DNA of 5,497 nt from Planctomycetales bacterium (GTDB taxonomy: Bacteria; Planctomycetota; Planctomycetia; Pirellulales; Thermoguttaceae): contig SKZG01000027.1 of the NCBI GenBank assembly GCA_007127495.1, positions 1 through 5,497 on the forward strand, read 5' to 3'. Under the pieces are notes generated by a model, which saw only the letters and a program-made list of their open reading frames with translations, had not been told where the DNA came from and searched no databases. The position numbers and the translations under genes were made by a program. Position 1 is the stretch's first letter; every line of letters begins with the position of its first letter. Of the stretch, positions 1-5,497 are shown piece after piece.

Positions 1-203
1 TCGCGGTTGGTGAAGATCGACGTCTGGCGCCCATCCTCGCGTAGGACGCGTACCTCTCGCATCCAGAGGTACCGCTTGGTCTTCTTCGCGGCCCGGCCCG
101 TCTTGCGTTGCCTCTTCTTCTCGGCGGGCAGCACTCCGACGCGAACCCGGGGTCGGTCGCAGATCGTGTATTCTCGCCATATCCCCTCGATCTCATACCC
201 TAT
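1..203 (-). pseudogene. Transposase-like fragment, 5'-truncated, runs off the left edge
   Basis: Read on the minus strand, a frame without stops runs from about position 299 to the window edge and has no ATG, GTG or TTG start in its upstream part. From about position 203 leftwards it looks like real protein: it begins IGYEIEGIWREYTICDRP, passes through a Lys/Arg-rich stretch, and ends REDGRQTSIFTNR at the edge. A basic linker followed by a strand of the form DG-x-QT-x-I-x-TNR resembles the region of some DDE-type transposases, common in planctomycetes, that comes before a conserved RWRQENFF-like block. That block would lie beyond the left edge. The N-terminal half is missing, because upstream of about 203 the frame loses protein character and stops at 300-302. 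It is therefore probably a remnant rather than an active element. The family assignment is from memory of sequence style and is moderate at best. The plus-strand frame over the same bases is Arg/Ser-rich and looks like antisense. Confidence 0.45.
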
Positions 204-226
204 AGACGCACGCCACCCCGAAAAGG

Positions 227-291
227 TTCCCGAAAACCATTCCCTATTTCTGCCGCACCCTACTTCCCGGAAACAGCATAATCCCCGGGAA
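227..291. repeat. Cluster of short TTCCCG repeats with a 7-bp stem-loop
   Basis: TTCCCGAAAAC at 227-237 and TTCCCGGAAAC at 264-274 match at 10 of 11 bases as direct repeats 37 bases apart. The second copy pairs with CCGGGAA at 285-291, giving a perfect 7-bp inverted repeat (264-270 with 285-291) around a 14-base loop. The stretch 181-300 is about 55 percent GC by direct count, visibly lower than the genes around it, and shows no convincing coding frame. It lies exactly between the two broken genes. It could be the end of a mobile element, an operator, or chance. No terminal repeat pair or target duplication could be identified, because the left partner would lie outside the window. Confidence 0.4.
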
Positions 292-359
292 AATCGCGGC
301 TATGTCAGGAGCTGAAATTTCGCGGCGGCGCCGCCATCGCCGTCGGAAGCGGCGCCAAT

Positions 360-866
360 GTGCAGATCAGCGGCGTCTTTGTGAACGGCCCCTCGCGGGC
401 GTTCGACTTCATGGACCACGACGGCAGCGGCGGCGGCAACGCCAGGGTACTGCTTGGCGGCAGCGAGGCCGGCTGGGGCGCCTGGGTCCAACAGCTCGGC
501 GAGCGGGGCGTGACCTTCGTGAACTTCAGCTTCAATCCCATGACCCGGCTGCCTTATGTGACGCCCGACATGCTCCCGCCCGGCCAATTGCCCAAAGGCA
601 TGGTCATGCGCGTCGAGCCCACGGTGCGCCCCGATGCGCCCATCGACCTGGTGATGCACACCTTCTACGGCCGCCGGGAGGTTCAGGTCGGGTACGAGAT
701 CCACGGCGGAACCGTGCGCATGAAGCAGGTTCAGCAGATGCACGATTACGGCGAGGCCGCAATCGACCTGCGCGGCGGCCGTCTTCAGACGCGGAATGTG
801 GAATTAGGGCCGATCCGTCGCCGCTATGGCCCCGATGACCGCTACGCGCCCGGCGAGGAGCCCTGA
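360..866 (+). CDS. Hypothetical beta-strand-rich protein, probably 5'-truncated
   Basis: I do not recognise this protein. The only usable start is GTG at 360, with a possible GGAAG ribosome binding site at 345-349, giving 168 residues. The same frame is open back to 282 (stop TAA at 279-281), and the upstream codons still read like protein (GGAAIAVGSGANVQISGVF). So the true gene probably began further left and has lost its 5' end. Visible features are alternating short hydrophobic strands with Gly/Asn turns (VQISGVFVNG, GVTFVNFSF, EVQVGYEI), which would suit a parallel beta-helix or another extracellular beta fold. There is also an acidic glycine-rich loop DHDGSGGGN at residues 19-27 and a hydrophilic C-terminus. 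The DHDGS loop resembles an EF-hand start but lacks the acidic residue at position 12. No signal peptide, membrane segment or catalytic motif is visible. It converges on ygiQ with a 40-base gap that holds no clear hairpin terminator. The overlapping frame at 302-838 is Arg-rich and looks like a shadow. Confidence 0.5.
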   Translation: MQISGVFVNGPSRAFDFMDHDGSGGGNARVLLGGSEAGWGAWVQQLGERGVTFVNFSFNPMTRLPYVTPDMLPPGQLPKGMVMRVEPTVRPDAPIDLVMHTFYGRREVQVGYEIHGGTVRMKQVQQMHDYGEAAIDLRGGRLQTRNVELGPIRRRYGPDDRYAPGEEP

Positions 867-906
867 GAGCCTGGAAAGGATGGCGCAGAGCGGCCTTGCC
901 TTGCGG

Positions 907-2871
907 TCACCGAAGCGGCCGGCGCCTCGGAACCTGTTGCGGGTTTTCGGGCGGACCTTTCCGCGAGGGTCGAGGGCGGCCGGGTCGCTTGGCACGCTGC
1001 GCGCCGCCCCGGCGCGGCACGGGCCGGCGGGCGGGAATCAGGCAATGGGGCCCGTCGCCAATCAGGTCACCCCGCCCGGCCTCGATCAGGGCCTGACGCA
1101 CGTCGGCGTAGTTCTCCGGTATGAAGTATTGCAGCAGCGCGCGCTGAAGCCGCCGCTCGCGGGCGCCTCGTGGCACATAAACCTTCTTGCCCGAGAATGG
1201 GTCGATGCCCGTATGGTACATGCACGTGGCCACGTCCATGGGGGCGGGGATGAAGTCCTGAACCTGTTCGGGGCGCAGGTGCTGCTGTTTGAGGAATTGG
1301 GCGAGGTCGATCATCGCCGGCAGGTCGCAGCCGGGATGGCCTGCCATAAAATAGGGAACCAAGTGCAAGGTCTTGCCTGCGTCGGCCGCCGCCCGCTGGA
1401 ACTTGTCGCGGAATGCGGAAAACACCTCGATGGGCGGCTTCTGCATGCATCGGAGCACGGCGGGATGGGTGTGCTCGGGGGCTACCTTCAACAGCCCGCC
1501 CGTATGATGCCGTGCAAGCTCGGCGACGTAGGCATCGCTTTCCTGGGCCAGGTCCATGCGTACGCCGGAAGCGATGAGCACGTGCCGTATGCCCGGCACG
1601 CGGCGTGCCGCCTTCATTAGGCCGATGAGCGGGCGATGGTCGGTGCATAGCAATGTGCAAACGCTCGGAGCCAGGCAGCTCGGACGGCGGCACCTGGATC
1701 GGACGTCCGGCCGTGTGCAGTTCATGCGGTACATGTTGGCGGTCGGTCCGCCCAGATCGCTGATGGTGCCCTTGAAGTTCTCGGCCTGGGCGATGCGCCG
1801 TAGTTCATCAAGCACCGAAGCCTGGCTGCGGCTTTGCACAACGCGTCCCTGATGTGCGGCCAGCGAGCAAAAGCTGCAACCGCCGAAGCAGCCGCGCAGA
1901 ATCTGGACGGAATCCCTGACGACCTCGAAAGCGGGTATGCGCGAGTTGCCGTAAGTCGGGTGCGGCCGGCGCGTGAACGGCAGCGCGAAAATGCGGTCCA
2001 ACTGCGGCTCGTCCAACGGGAGCGACGGCGGATTGACCACCACCGCCTCCCGACCGTGGTATTGGACCAGTCGCCGGCCCCCGTACGGATCGGCTTCGCG
2101 GTAGGCCAGCCGGGTCATCTCGGCGAAGGCCCGCCGGTCAGAGCGCACGGCATCGTAATCGGGCAGCAGGACCGAGTCGGACAGATCGGCCCGCATTTCG
2201 AGCGCGGCCCGGGCGCCCAGGCGATAAGCCGTTCCGCGGAGGTCGTGCAGCTCGTGTACCGGCTGCCCCGCGGCCAGGCGGTGGAGGATCTCGATCAGAG
2301 GGCGTTCGCCCATGCCGTACACGAGCAGGTCGGCCTTGGAGTCGAGCAGGATGGAGTGGCGGACCTTGTCGCTCCAATAATCATAATGTGCAATGCGGCG
2401 CAGGCTGGCCTCCACGCCGCCGGCAAGAATCGGCACGCCGGGGTATGCCTCGCGCGCGCGTTGGCAGTAGGCCAAGGTGGCCCGGTCCGGGCGCCGGCCG
2501 ATCTGCCCGTCGGGGCTGTATGCGTCGTTGTTGCGCACCTTACGCGCGGCGGTGTAGTGGTTGAGCATCGAATCCATGTTGCCGGCACTCACGGCAAAGC
2601 ACAGCCGCGGCCGGCCGAAGGTTCGCCACGGCCCACAAGAATGCCAGTTGGGCTGACTGAGAATCGCCACCCGGAACCCTTCGGCTTCGATGACCCGCCC
2701 CAAAATGGCCATGGCAAAGCTGGGGTGGTCGACGTAGGCGTCGCCGGTGACAAATACCACGTCGACGGAGTCCCACCCACGCTGAGCGACTTCTTGCGGC
2801 GTCATGGGCAGCGGCCGAAAATTGGAACCCTCGCGGCCGGAGGTTTGTGCAGGCTGTTTCTTTGCCATCAT
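907..2871 (-). CDS. ygiQ: YgiQ family radical SAM protein
   Basis: This is a 654-residue member of the YgiQ family, cytoplasmic radical SAM proteins of unknown substrate; E. coli YgiQ is somewhat longer, at about 740. Order along the protein: an N-terminal YgiQ-type domain (residues about 20-300) with [17 protein letters not shown] near 36-52 and [16 protein letters not shown] at 151-166, then the radical SAM core. The [4Fe-4S] motif CX3CX2C is GCFGGCSFC, with C328, C332 and C335. The family block [10 protein letters not shown] follows at 372-381. A cysteine cluster (C385, C394, C399, C405, plus C409) leads into TDH at 410-412. SGVRMDL and LKVAPEHT (461-468) lie in the later barrel. The C-terminal DUF3362-type region carries [20 protein letters not shown] at 540-559. 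The last 40 residues are a very basic tail (13 Arg, 2 Lys). The start is ATG at 2871; a second ATG follows immediately, and a weak GAAGG lies 12 bases upstream. It is divergent from ctpA. Family assignment is very secure; function is not known. Confidence 0.97.
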   Translation of the reverse strand: MMAKKQPAQTSGREGSNFRPLPMTPQEVAQRGWDSVDVVFVTGDAYVDHPSFAMAILGRVIEAEGFRVAILSQPNWHSCGPWRTFGRPRLCFAVSAGNMDSMLNHYTAARKVRNNDAYSPDGQIGRRPDRATLAYCQRAREAYPGVPILAGGVEASLRRIAHYDYWSDKVRHSILLDSKADLLVYGMGERPLIEILHRLAAGQPVHELHDLRGTAYRLGARAALEMRADLSDSVLLPDYDAVRSDRRAFAEMTRLAYREADPYGGRRLVQYHGREAVVVNPPSLPLDEPQLDRIFALPFTRRPHPTYGNSRIPAFEVVRDSVQILRGCFGGCSFCSLAAHQGRVVQSRSQASVLDELRRIAQAENFKGTISDLGGPTANMYRMNCTRPDVRSRCRRPSCLAPSVCTLLCTDHRPLIGLMKAARRVPGIRHVLIASGVRMDLAQESDAYVAELARHHTGGLLKVAPEHTHPAVLRCMQKPPIEVFSAFRDKFQRAAADAGKTLHLVPYFMAGHPGCDLPAMIDLAQFLKQQHLRPEQVQDFIPAPMDVATCMYHTGIDPFSGKKVYVPRGARERRLQRALLQYFIPENYADVRQALIEAGRGDLIGDGPHCLIPARRPVPRRGGAQRAKRPGRPRPSRKGPPENPQQVPRRRPLR

Positions 2872-2926
2872 AGTCCGTCTAGGCCTTCACCGGGTTCCAT
2901 AGCACCCCCTGGTGTGGCAGAAGTCA

Positions 2927-2988
2927 TTGGGTCTTAATATGCGTCCCTCTCCATTAGAGCGTGCTGCACCTGGAAACGTAAGACCCAA
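2927..2988. promoter_or_regulatory. Perfect 10-bp inverted repeat between ygiQ and ctpA
   Basis: TTGGGTCTTA at 2927-2936 is the exact reverse complement of TAAGACCCAA at 2979-2988. The arms are separated by 42 bases and their centres are 52 bases apart, close to five helical turns, so both lie on the same DNA face. The pair sits 56-117 bases upstream of the ygiQ start and 140-201 bases upstream of ctpA. This suits a pair of operator half-sites or a small folded element. No target duplication flanks it and the arms do not extend inward, so a mobile-element origin is not supported. Its function is inferred from position only. Confidence 0.4.
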
Positions 2989-3046
2989 GAATGGACCAGC
3001 GCCCCTCCGGCTCGTGAAACATCGCCGTTTTTGATCCGGACTCAGC

Positions 3047-3075
3047 TTGCCGCCGTTCGTGCCGGCCTCTATACT
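3047..3075 (+). promoter_or_regulatory. Sigma70-type promoter for ctpA-tsaD
   Basis: TTGCCG at 3047-3052 (four of six bases match TTGACA) and TATACT at 3070-3075 (five of six match TATAAT) are separated by exactly 17 bases. Transcription would begin near 3082, leaving an untranslated leader of roughly 45 bases before the ATG at 3128. This is the best promoter-like pair in the divergent region. No comparably good pair was found pointing towards ygiQ. Confidence 0.6.
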
Positions 3076-3085
3076 TCAAAGAGGC
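3065..3085. repeat. 6-bp inverted repeat over the ctpA -10 box and start site
   Basis: GCCTCT at 3065-3070 and AGAGGC at 3080-3085 form a perfect inverted repeat around nine bases. It overlaps the predicted -10 hexamer and the predicted transcription start. A repressor bound here would block the promoter. As a hairpin it would not be fully transcribed, so an operator is the more likely reading if it is functional at all. A 6-bp repeat can occur by chance. Confidence 0.25.
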
Positions 3086-3113
3086 GCTTAGGGTGCGGCT
3101 TTCCGGTTGTAAT

Positions 3114-3118
3114 AGGAG
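3114..3118 (+). promoter_or_regulatory. Ribosome binding site of ctpA
   Basis: AGGAG lies nine bases before the ATG at 3128, a strong and well spaced Shine-Dalgarno sequence. It fixes the start of the protease gene, which also gives a proper signal peptide from that codon. Confidence 0.85.
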
Positions 3119-3127
3119 TAAGTTTCC

Positions 3128-4519
3128 ATGGCGTTCTTTCTGCGTGTGACGGCGTTTCATAGCCGGCTGGCCTTTTGGTTGGTTCTGGCACTGTTCGCTT
3201 CCCCCTCGTTGCAGGGGAATGGTTTGGCTGCGGAGGCCGGCCGAGCCGAGGCCGAGCAGTACGAGCTGTACAAGCTGCTGGTCGATACGATCGATCAGGT
3301 CGAGCGGAACTATGTCAAGGACGTTGACCGAAGGGAACTCTTCGAGGCGGCGATCCAGGGCGTTCTCGGCACGCTCGACCCGTACTCGGCATACATCGGC
3401 CCCGACGAACTCAAGCGATTCCGGTCTAGCGTCGAAGCGCAGTTCGGCGGAATTGGAATCCAGATTGGCATCGAGGGCAACCGCCTGAAGGTGGTCAGCC
3501 CGCTGGTTGGCACCCCGGCTTACCGTGCGGGCATTGTCGCGGGCGACTGGATTGTGGAAATCGACGGCGAGAGCACGAAGGGCATTTCCATCGATGCGGC
3601 GGTGAAGCGGCTGAAGGGCGAGCCGGGCACCAAGGTCGCGCTCAGCGTCATTTCGGAAGGCAGTCCGGAAAAGCGAACTGTGGAAATCGCACGCGAGCGG
3701 ATTCACATCGAGACCGTCCTTGGGGACCACCGCGACGGGAACGACACTTGGAATTACATGGTCGACGAGTCCAACCGCGTCGGGTATGTTCGCCTCACAG
3801 CGTTCAGCCGCGATACAGGCCGCGAATTGCAGCAGGTTCTGCAAAGGCTCAAGAAGGAAGACGTGCGAGGCCTGATCCTCGATTTGCGGTTCAACCCCGG
3901 CGGGCTTTTAAGCGCCGCCATCGAAGTGGCCGATTTGTTCATTTCGCAGGGGCGCATCGTGAGCACGGAAGGCCGGAACAGTCCGCAGCGCGCGTGGGAC
4001 GCGAAAAAGAATGCGGTTTTCGAGCACGTGCCCATGGTCGTGCTGGTCAATCGTTACAGCGCCAGCGCAAGTGAAATTGTGGCGGCGTGCCTTCAGGACA
4101 ACGAGCGGGCCCTCGTCATCGGAGAGCGGACCTGGGGCAAGGGCAGCGTGCAGAACGTGATCGAATTGGAAGACGGCGCCAGCGCCTTGAAATTGACCAC
4201 CGCCGCGTACCGTCGGCCCAGCGGCAAAAACATTCACCGCTTCGACGACACGGATGAAAGCGGCCCGTGGGGCGTGACGCCTGACGAGGGCTACGAACTG
4301 AAGCTCGATACCACGGAGTTGGCTAATCTTATGCAGGATCGCCGTGAACGCGATATCGTGCGGCCACGTTCGACCACGGCCGAGGCTTCGGGCGAGGAGG
4401 CGCCGGGTGTGGAAAATGAGCTGTTGGAAACAACCACCCCGCAGCCGCGCACCGTGGCCGACCGGCAGTTGGAAATGGCGCTGGAGCATTTCGGATCGAC
4501 GTTAGCCCGAGCAGATTGA
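3128..4519 (+). CDS. ctpA: S41 family C-terminal processing peptidase (CtpA type), exported
   Basis: This is a 463-residue serine protease of the carboxyl-terminal processing family, which cuts proteins near their C-termini in the cell envelope. Residues 1 to about 36 form a signal peptide: basic start, hydrophobic core around AFWLVLALFA, and likely cleavage near A35-A37. An N-terminal helical region carries LDPYSAYIGPDEL at 83-95, typical of the family. A PDZ domain follows at about 105-178 (FGGIGIQIGI, then GTPAYRAGIVAGDWIVEIDG). The S41 catalytic domain spans about 215-385, with VGYVRL at 218-223, LDLRFNPGGLL at 251-261, and SASASEI at 311-317. By spacing against E. coli Prc (S430, D441, K455), the catalytic residues are S313, D324 and K338; the lysine lies in GERTWGKGSVQ. 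All are present, so it should be active. The tail from about 395 is polar and rich in Glu/Thr, probably flexible. The length fits short CtpA proteins (about 400-480), not long Prc. tsaD follows four bases later, suggesting an operon. The substrate cannot be told from sequence. Confidence 0.95.
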   Translation: MAFFLRVTAFHSRLAFWLVLALFASPSLQGNGLAAEAGRAEAEQYELYKLLVDTIDQVERNYVKDVDRRELFEAAIQGVLGTLDPYSAYIGPDELKRFRSSVEAQFGGIGIQIGIEGNRLKVVSPLVGTPAYRAGIVAGDWIVEIDGESTKGISIDAAVKRLKGEPGTKVALSVISEGSPEKRTVEIARERIHIETVLGDHRDGNDTWNYMVDESNRVGYVRLTAFSRDTGRELQQVLQRLKKEDVRGLILDLRFNPGGLLSAAIEVADLFISQGRIVSTEGRNSPQRAWDAKKNAVFEHVPMVVLVNRYSASASEIVAACLQDNERALVIGERTWGKGSVQNVIELEDGASALKLTTAAYRRPSGKNIHRFDDTDESGPWGVTPDEGYELKLDTTELANLMQDRRERDIVRPRSTTAEASGEEAPGVENELLETTTPQPRTVADRQLEMALEHFGSTLARAD

Positions 4520-4522
4520 GGG
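4518..4522 (+). promoter_or_regulatory. Shine-Dalgarno-like GAGGG overlapping the ctpA stop
   Basis: GAGGG shares its first two bases with the ctpA TGA stop (4517-4519) and ends one base before the tsaD ATG at 4524. That spacing is much shorter than usual (5-9 bases), so it may work poorly for new ribosomes. Ribosomes ending on ctpA could instead reinitiate on tsaD. The downstream start is still well supported, because the protein from ATG begins with the family's usual VLTIETTCDET. Confidence 0.4.
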
Positions 4523-4523
4523 C

Positions 4524-5497
4524 ATGCACGTTCTGACCATTGAAACCACCTGCGATGAAACGGCCGCCGCCGTCATCAACGATCGTCTGGAGGTGCTTGG
4601 CGCCGTGGTGGCCTCGCAGGATGCGTTGCACCGCCGGTTTGGCGGCGTGGTGCCGGAAATCGCCTCACGCGCTCATCTGGAGCGCATCCTGCCGGTCATT
4701 CACGAAACCCTCGGCCGTTCCGGCTTGGCGCTGAGCGACCTGGACGCGGTGGCCGTCGCCCACACGCCGGGCTTGGCCGGGTCGCTGTTGGTCGGCCTGG
4801 TGGCCGCGAAGACCCTTTGCGTGGCACTCGACGTGCCCCTGGTGGCCGTCAACCACTTGCAGGCCCATATTTACGCCTGCCGGCTGGCCGCCGGCGACGA
4901 GGTGTTCCCCTGCGTGGGATTGATCGTCAGCGGAGGCCATAGCAACCTCTACCGATGCCTCGGACCGCTCGACTTCACCCTCCTGGGAGCCACGATTGAC
5001 GATGCCGCCGGAGAAGCGTTCGACAAGGTGGCGTCAATGCTGGGGCTGCCGTATCCGGGCGGGCCGTCGCTGAGCCGCGCGGCCGTCGCAGGCGATGCGG
5101 CCGCGTACCGGCTGCCGCGCCCGATGCTGGACGATCCGACTCGGCTCGACTTCAGCTTCAGCGGCCTGAAGACGGCGGTTCGCTACGCGCTGGTCGGGCC
5201 GGGGCGGCACGATTTCGAAACCCTCGAACGCGACCCGCGGCAGGTCGCCGACCTGGCTGCCGCGTTCCAGGAGGCCGTGGTCGACTGCCTTGTGGGCAAG
5301 GCGTTTCAGGCACTTGCCGCGACGGGGCTGCGCACCCTGTGCGTGGGCGGCGGTGTGGCGGCGAATGCCCGGTTGCGCGAGTGCCTTGCCGAGCGCGCGC
5401 GCCGCGAGTCGATTGCGCTGCACATTGCGCCCATGGAGCTATGCACCGACAACGCCGTGATGGGCGCCATCGCGTTGGAGCGCATCCGAGCGGGGCA
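4524..5497 (+). CDS. tsaD: TsaD, tRNA N6-threonylcarbamoyladenosine synthase transferase subunit (3' end cut off)
   Basis: TsaD (older names Gcp, YgjD) transfers the threonylcarbamoyl group from threonylcarbamoyl-AMP to N6 of A37 in tRNAs reading ANN codons. In bacteria it acts in the cytoplasm with TsaB and TsaE, using the intermediate made by TsaC. None of these partners is in the window. The frame gives 324 residues before the edge; bacterial TsaD is usually 335-350, so perhaps 10-25 residues are missing. Seen in order: the ASKHA ATPase start VLTIETTCDETAAAV (3-17), FGGVVPEIASRAHL (39-52), HTPGLAGSLLVG (80-91), metal-binding H111 and H115 in NHLQAH, SGGHS (136-140), the nucleotide-binding DDAAGEAFDKVA (159-170), YPGGPSL (177-183), FSFSGLKTAV (210-219), GGGVAAN (275-281), and CTDNAVM with metal ligand D309. 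All key residues are present, so it looks functional. It is cotranscribed with ctpA. Identification is very secure. Confidence 0.97.
   Translation, partial: MHVLTIETTCDETAAAVINDRLEVLGAVVASQDALHRRFGGVVPEIASRAHLERILPVIHETLGRSGLALSDLDAVAVAHTPGLAGSLLVGLVAAKTLCVALDVPLVAVNHLQAHIYACRLAAGDEVFPCVGLIVSGGHSNLYRCLGPLDFTLLGATIDDAAGEAFDKVASMLGLPYPGGPSLSRAAVAGDAAAYRLPRPMLDDPTRLDFSFSGLKTAVRYALVGPGRHDFETLERDPRQVADLAAAFQEAVVDCLVGKAFQALAATGLRTLCVGGGVAANARLRECLAERARRESIALHIAPMELCTDNAVMGAIALERIRAG

Noticed and set aside
7..315. Plus-strand reading frame of about 100 residues at the left edge
   Set aside because: Arg/Ser-rich with no domain character; it lies antisense to the better transposase-like frame and continues into the non-coding-looking junction.
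302..838. Plus-strand frame of 178 residues overlapping the hypothetical gene
   Set aside because: Extremely Arg-rich with no hydrophobic core pattern. The 360-866 frame shows normal protein composition and is preferred.
867..906. Possible terminator in the convergent gap
   Set aside because: No stable hairpin followed by a T run on either strand; only short, weak GGCC-type pairings.
826..1620. 264-residue plus-strand frame opposite the 3' part of ygiQ
   Set aside because: Antisense to a certain conserved gene; long open antisense frames are expected at this GC content.
2903..2914. CACC/GGTG mini-hairpin upstream of ygiQ
   Set aside because: Only a 4-bp stem with a 4-base loop, expected by chance.
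1834..2937. 367-residue plus-strand frame opposite the 5' part of ygiQ
   Set aside because: Covers the YgiQ catalytic domain in antisense, with no recognisable motif and His/Gly/Val-rich shadow composition.
2954..3844. 296-residue minus-strand frame opposite the start of ctpA
   Set aside because: Antisense to the signal peptide, PDZ and early S41 domain of a certain gene; it also covers the ctpA promoter.
4854..4868. HLQAH in TsaD instead of the HMEGH of E. coli as a sign of altered metal binding
   Set aside because: Both metal-binding histidines (H111, H115) are intact, and the residues between them vary among bacterial TsaD proteins.
1..5497. CRISPR array, tRNA, rRNA, riboswitch or defence system
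   Set aside because: No regularly spaced repeats, cloverleaf, conserved RNA core or defence protein motifs were seen on either strand.

Overview
The window is about 5.5 kb of GC-rich bacterial DNA. It holds three recognisable conserved genes and, at its left edge, a scrambled junction. The three are a YgiQ-type radical SAM protein on the minus strand, an exported S41 (CtpA-type) processing protease on the plus strand, and the tRNA t6A synthase subunit TsaD on the plus strand, which runs off the right edge. High GC, a CtpA-tsaD pair, and a transposase fragment of a kind I associate with planctomycete genomes make a member of Planctomycetota or a relative my best guess. That is an inference from gene style only; no rRNA or other clear phylogenetic marker is present.

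Layout. Positions 1-300 hold the middle of a transposase-like protein on the minus strand that lacks its N-terminal part, followed by roughly 100 bases of lower-GC, non-coding-looking DNA with short TTCCCG repeats. At about 282-866 a plus-strand reading frame encodes an unrecognised, beta-strand-rich protein that seems to have lost its 5' end. Both broken genes point their missing 5' ends at the same interval, about 200-360, so a rearrangement, insertion or assembly joint probably lies there. Positions 867-906 are a short convergent gap with no convincing terminator. Positions 907-2871 are ygiQ (minus). Positions 2872-3127 are a 256-base divergent intergenic region. It carries a perfect 10-bp inverted repeat, a good sigma70-type promoter for the protease, a second small inverted repeat over its -10 box, and a strong ribosome binding site. 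Positions 3128-4519 are ctpA, and tsaD starts four bases after its stop.

How the genes work together. ctpA and tsaD look like one transcription unit from the promoter at 3047-3075, with tightly coupled translation. Their biochemical roles (envelope proteolysis and tRNA A37 modification) are unrelated as far as is known, so this looks like shared expression rather than a pathway. ygiQ is divergent from them and could share regulation through the intergenic inverted repeats. I see no CRISPR array, tRNA, rRNA, defence system or other clear new system here. The points most worth a second look are the broken junction at the left and the repeats in the divergent regulatory region.
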